Source of the DNA: Aquanectria penicillioides
Taxonomy: Eukaryota > Ascomycota > Sordariomycetes > Hypocreales > Nectriaceae
NCBI GenBank assembly: GCA_003415625.1
Contig: PYIU01000009.1
Span: 1-64,000, forward strand
Direction: 5' to 3'
DNA: 64,000 bases
Shown: positions 60,695 to 64,000 of the stretch, in pieces
How the letters are laid out: every line of letters begins with the position of its first letter
Position numbering within the stretch: position 1 is the stretch's first letter
The notes under the pieces: model-generated
Told to the model about the DNA's origin: nothing
Databases searched by the model: none
Seen by the model: the letters and a program-made list of their open reading frames with translations, nothing else
Translations under genes and position numbers: made by a program

Positions 60695-61208
60695 CGTTTA
60701 ACAGAGTTTTGTTGTAAAGTAACACCCTAGAAGTGTTGTGAGACTCGTGGCTGGGTGTAAGTGGTGTAAGTATTGGAAACAAGGTAGATAAAACCCCGTG
60801 TGACTGGAATTTTACGGGACAATCTTATCTTGCTATTTGAAGCCATCTGCGTCTTTCAAGGCTTGATGATGTCAGATTCAAACATCTATTCTATCTACAG
60901 CGGAAAAGCTGACTCAGCTTTCTGCATAGAGTTGGAAAATTGGTAAATGTAATATTGTCTGGGCCGAGGTTACCAAGTTCCGAGGCCATCAGACCCTTAG
61001 ACACGGGTGGTCCTTCAACGCAGCTTCAAATATTACTAATGTAACTATCAAGCAATTAACGGTGTAAATAACGCAATGGAACGTAGTGGAAGCTGTATAT
61101 GACCTGGAGAAGTCGGGAAGGTGGGAGGGTGTCCAAGAAGTCAGTGAGAGCCAAAGGTCACCACTGATTGAGCCTGTTCCACAGTCCTTGAGGAATTTCA
61201 GGTTGGAA
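60695..61208. promoter_or_regulatory. Divergent promoter, ACAD2 and mitochondrial carrier
   Basis: The sequence GGCCGAGGTTACCAAGTTCCGAGGCC carries two CCGAGG sites at 60,964 and 60,980, 10 bases apart. The first is in the extended form seen before the SDR gene. They lie 270-290 bp from ACAD2 and 225-245 bp from the carrier. Confidence 0.65.
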
Positions 61209-62195
61209 ATGACTGATCGCCTAACAAATATGGAAGGAATCTTCAACGCTTGTGTACCCTTCGCTGTGGGATGTTGCTCTGGCATGGTTGCGACTGTTTG
61301 CATTCAACCCATCGATACAGTCAAAGTCCGGATGCAGTTGACTGATCAAGGTATTAACAAGGTGTCTCCCTGGTCGACTGCAAGGAGTCTTATCGCGAGA
61401 GATGGACTACTTAACCTCTACCAAGGCTTATCGGCTGGTCTCCTCCGTCAATTAGTGTATGGAACCCTTCGACTTGGTCTCTTTTCTACGTTTGATCAAT
61501 ACCTTGAACGCAGGGCTCATGAGCAGGGGGAAAAGTTAGGGTTTGGTGGGAGAGCACTTGCCGGGCTCGGCGCCGGTGCCCTGGCCGCCTTGGCGGGAAC
61601 CCCAACCGAAGTTGCTCTGATCCAAATGCAAGCTGATAGTATGAGGCCAGTTGCACAGCGGAGAAACTATTCCTCTGCCTTTGATGCACTCTGGCGCATC
61701 GCGAAGCAGGAAGGGGTTCTCAGCCTCTGGAAAGGTGGGGCATCTACTATCATTCGGGCAATGTCGACCAACTTTGGCCAGCTTGCTTTCTTCTCCGAGT
61801 CTAAACATCGGATCAGTGAACACACTTCACTCTCTCAACAGAAACGCACAGCGTTGGCAGCGATAATTGCTGGTTTTGCTGGCGCGTTTATCAGTCTGCC
61901 ATTTGATTTCGTCAAGACCCGCATACAGAATCAGTCGATGCAAGGACAATCCAACGGCCTTCCAATGTATTTTGGTACAATAGACTGTCTTTCCAAGGTA
62001 ATCCGCAAAGAAGGTCCGTTGCGATTCTATCGAGACTTTTGGCCATACTTTTTCAGAATTGCGCCCCATTCGTGAGTAATATTGCTGCACCTTCGATATT
62101 TCTCTCCACTATAGCTAACGAACTATGATAACAGTGTCATTGCTCTCTGCTTGACAGACTGGTTAAATGAGGGCATAAAGAAGCGCCGACAGTAA
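61209..62195 (+). CDS. Mitochondrial carrier, 2-oxoglutarate/dicarboxylate type
   Basis: Two exons (61,209-62,071 and 62,135-62,195) encode 307 residues. The longer frame upstream begins only with GTG, so the ATG at 61,209 is chosen. Three repeats of about 100 residues carry the carrier signatures: QPIDTVKVRMQ, TPTEVALIQMQ and LPFDFVKTRIQ. The unusual second one (P-x-E with no basic residue after it) and the third are those of the 2-oxoglutarate/malate carrier subfamily. It should sit in the inner mitochondrial membrane and exchange dicarboxylates. Beside a mitochondrial CoA-transferase and ACAD2, it may import the dicarboxylate that the cluster produces; that is inference. Confidence 0.88.
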
Positions 62196-63298
62196 GAGGA
62201 GCTGGTTGATTGCACATCGCCTTGTCACTGAAAGTAAACTCCGTTTCCATAAGATACCAGTGGACGTAAAGAGCTGGGTAATCCAGCTAACGGAATCCGG
62301 TTGATATGTGAAGGTCCATGTTTAAAGCTTATATTAGACTATAATGGCGCTTGATTAAAGATTCCAATAAATGGATAATATGACATCATCTATGCTAGCT
62401 CAACTAATTGCCCAATTACTTGTATTTTGTGATTAATCATAGTGGTTAGCTTACTGGATTATCCTGCGTACTCCTATTTTAATAATTCAACTGCTCCTCT
62501 GTATGAGCGAGGAGCATTTGAAGTTTTGCTTGCACAGGCTTTCGGCGCTGTTATATAATCCAAAATCCGGAAATGAATCCGTGGAAATAATGTGAATCTG
62601 CTGAAGAACTAATTATTGCCCGCTACTGTCAAGGGTCCCAGAATTCTTCCTATCACTTAAATGACCGTTATAATCAGTAGAAAATAGGACCCCCTCCACG
62701 TACAGATGAAGTTTTTCATCGTTATTGAAGAGATTCAATCTAAGTAGTGCAGGGATGGCTGCGGTGACTTGCTCGTTTATGCAGATACATTCATCTTTTG
62801 TTGGAAGCGAGGATTATAGGTTTGTTATTAGGGCTATTAGCACAGGCCTCTTGTTGTGTGTATAATATTACTTTCAGTAGGAAAGATTGTGTTTTGCTCA
62901 CCTCCAGAGCGCGGGCCGGACGTTATAGAGTATTGATATAAAGGGAAGTATCCATGTCAAGCAAACGATAAATTTGCCACTTACTATTCTTCCCAAATAT
63001 TCTGATACTAGTATTGATCAAAGTTGGTCATTCTCTTGCAGGCAACATGCCAAACCCGAGGCATACCAGAGTCCCATTCTGTCGCCTGAATACCTCGGGG
63101 ACTTGGCCCTCACCAGCAACTTGGGGCCCGCTAGAAGGGCGTCACTTCCACATCGGTCTCCTAACGTTAAGATATAAGTTATGGGGAAAAGTGCAATCGT
63201 TACAGTATATGAGACCCGTTTTTCCCTGCAACAGCTGGTCATGTACCACCGAGTAGCAAAACTCTTCATCAGGCTCGCATCTACGCATAAAGAATATT
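62196..63298 (+). promoter_or_regulatory. Intergenic; MFS upstream region with paired sites
   Basis: Most of this 1.1 kb shows no feature. Close to the MFS start are CCGAGG at 63,056 and CCTCGG at 63,093, an inverted pair about 205-245 bp upstream of the ATG. Small open frames at 62,974-63,256 have no motif. Confidence 0.55.
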
Positions 63299-64000
63299 AT
63301 GACTACGCAACAAGACCACTACGAGAAGTCAAAGGATCCGAAATGTTCAGATGCGCCTCTGGAAGAGGGCCTCACAGCCGCAATCGTTGATCATGAAGAA
63401 CATTGTGGGCTGAAACTAGGGAATGTAGAAGCCATTGTCGACCCAGAAGAAGTATCCAAGGTCGTCAAAAAGATGGATCTTGTTGTTCTCCCAATAATGA
63501 CAATTGTGCTTGCCTTCTGTTACATTGACCGTGCGAACATGGGCCTCGCCGCGGTAGCAGGCATGACTAAAGAACTAGGCTTCAAAGGCTACGATTTTTC
63601 TATTTCGTTGCTAGTATTCTTCCCTGGATACGCATTGTTCGTCATCCCCAGCAACTACATTCTTCACAAAATATCGGTTCGTCACTGGCTTACACTTCTA
63701 ACTGTCACGTTCGGTCTCTTCACAGTGGGATCGGGCCTCATTCGCAACAAGGCCGGCCTCCTTGCCATGCGTCTGATTTTGGGCATGTGCGAAGCTGGGT
63801 AAGCAATGGGAGACCCGGCTGATGGTATAATAATTACTAATTTGAACAGCGTCTACCCTACCGTTATCATGGTAGTGAGCTCGTGGTATCCCCGCTACTA
63901 TTTTGGGAAACGAATGGCATTTGTGGGCTGTGGTGCCTCTCTGATTGCTTCCCTAGGTGGCGTTCTCGCGTTTGCCTTCTCGCGTGTGAATACTACTGAA
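63299..64000 (+). CDS. MFS transporter, anion:cation symporter (Dal5/Tna1-like) family, cut by window end
   Basis: The first two exons (63,299-63,798 and 63,850 onward; 51-bp intron) are seen; the gene runs off the window after about 216 codons. A hydrophilic N-terminus of about 60 residues precedes the first membrane helix (VLPIMTIVLAFCYIDRANMG), and helices 2-5 follow. The intron falls within the family signature R-x2-LG-x2-EAG-x-P (MRLILGMCEAG, then VYPT). The ACS family carries organic anions such as allantoate, nicotinate and other carboxylates across the plasma membrane. It would be a fitting uptake system for the cluster substrate. The substrate cannot be told from sequence. Confidence 0.88.

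Overview
This window is the left end of a chromosome from a filamentous ascomycete (Pezizomycotina; a sordariomycete is my best guess, not proven). It opens with about 21 TAACCC telomere units. It continues with about 28.8 kb of extremely AT-rich DNA with no intact gene, then switches abruptly at about 28.9-29.1 kb to ordinary gene-dense DNA. Genes there carry short GT-AG introns (43-67 bp), some with TACTAAT-like branch sites. The AT-rich block shows the footprint of repeat-induced point mutation (RIP): where a mutated and an unmutated copy can be aligned, changes are CpA to TpA and TpG to TpA.

AT-rich half (128-29,146). In order it holds a 40-bp minisatellite; a 4.3-kb unit present twice in tandem; a 1.44-kb inverted repeat around a 437-bp loop; a RIP-destroyed Ty3/Gypsy retroelement whose Gag zinc knuckle, reverse transcriptase, RNase H and integrase can still be followed; four copies of a roughly 0.4-kb repeat, two of them head to head; and a 109-bp direct repeat with one RIPed and one pristine member. 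All of it is decayed mobile DNA.

Gene half (29.2-64 kb). A small membrane protein and an alpha/beta hydrolase sit at the boundary. Then come 15 recognisable genes that look like one catabolic cluster: a Fox2-type multifunctional beta-oxidation enzyme, an MDR enoyl-reductase-like protein, two acyl-CoA dehydrogenases, an HMG-CoA lyase fused to a methylglutaconyl-CoA hydratase-type crotonase, an HSL-type esterase, a Baeyer-Villiger monooxygenase, an acyl-CoA ligase, an SDR, a second flavin monooxygenase, an NmrA/isoflavone-reductase-like protein, a Zn2Cys6 regulator, a class III CoA-transferase, a 2-oxoglutarate-type mitochondrial carrier and an MFS transporter (cut by the window end). There is no polyketide synthase, NRPS or terpene cyclase, so degradation is more likely than biosynthesis.

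Proposed logic (inference): the MFS protein imports a cyclic or branched ketone or terpenoid-like compound. The monooxygenases insert oxygen and the esterase opens the lactone or ester. The ligase and Fox2/ACAD shorten the chain. A dicarboxylate enters mitochondria by the carrier, is activated by the CoA-transferase, desaturated by ACAD2, then hydrated and cleaved by the fusion enzyme to acetyl-CoA plus an acetoacetate-type product. The hexamer CCTCGG/CCGAGG recurs in every promoter region from Fox2 to the MFS gene and is rare in exons, suggesting control by one regulator, probably the Zn2Cys6 protein encoded in the cluster. Two genes (Fox2 and MDR) each carry an apparent one-base loss in a G run; this may be an assembly error or real decay.
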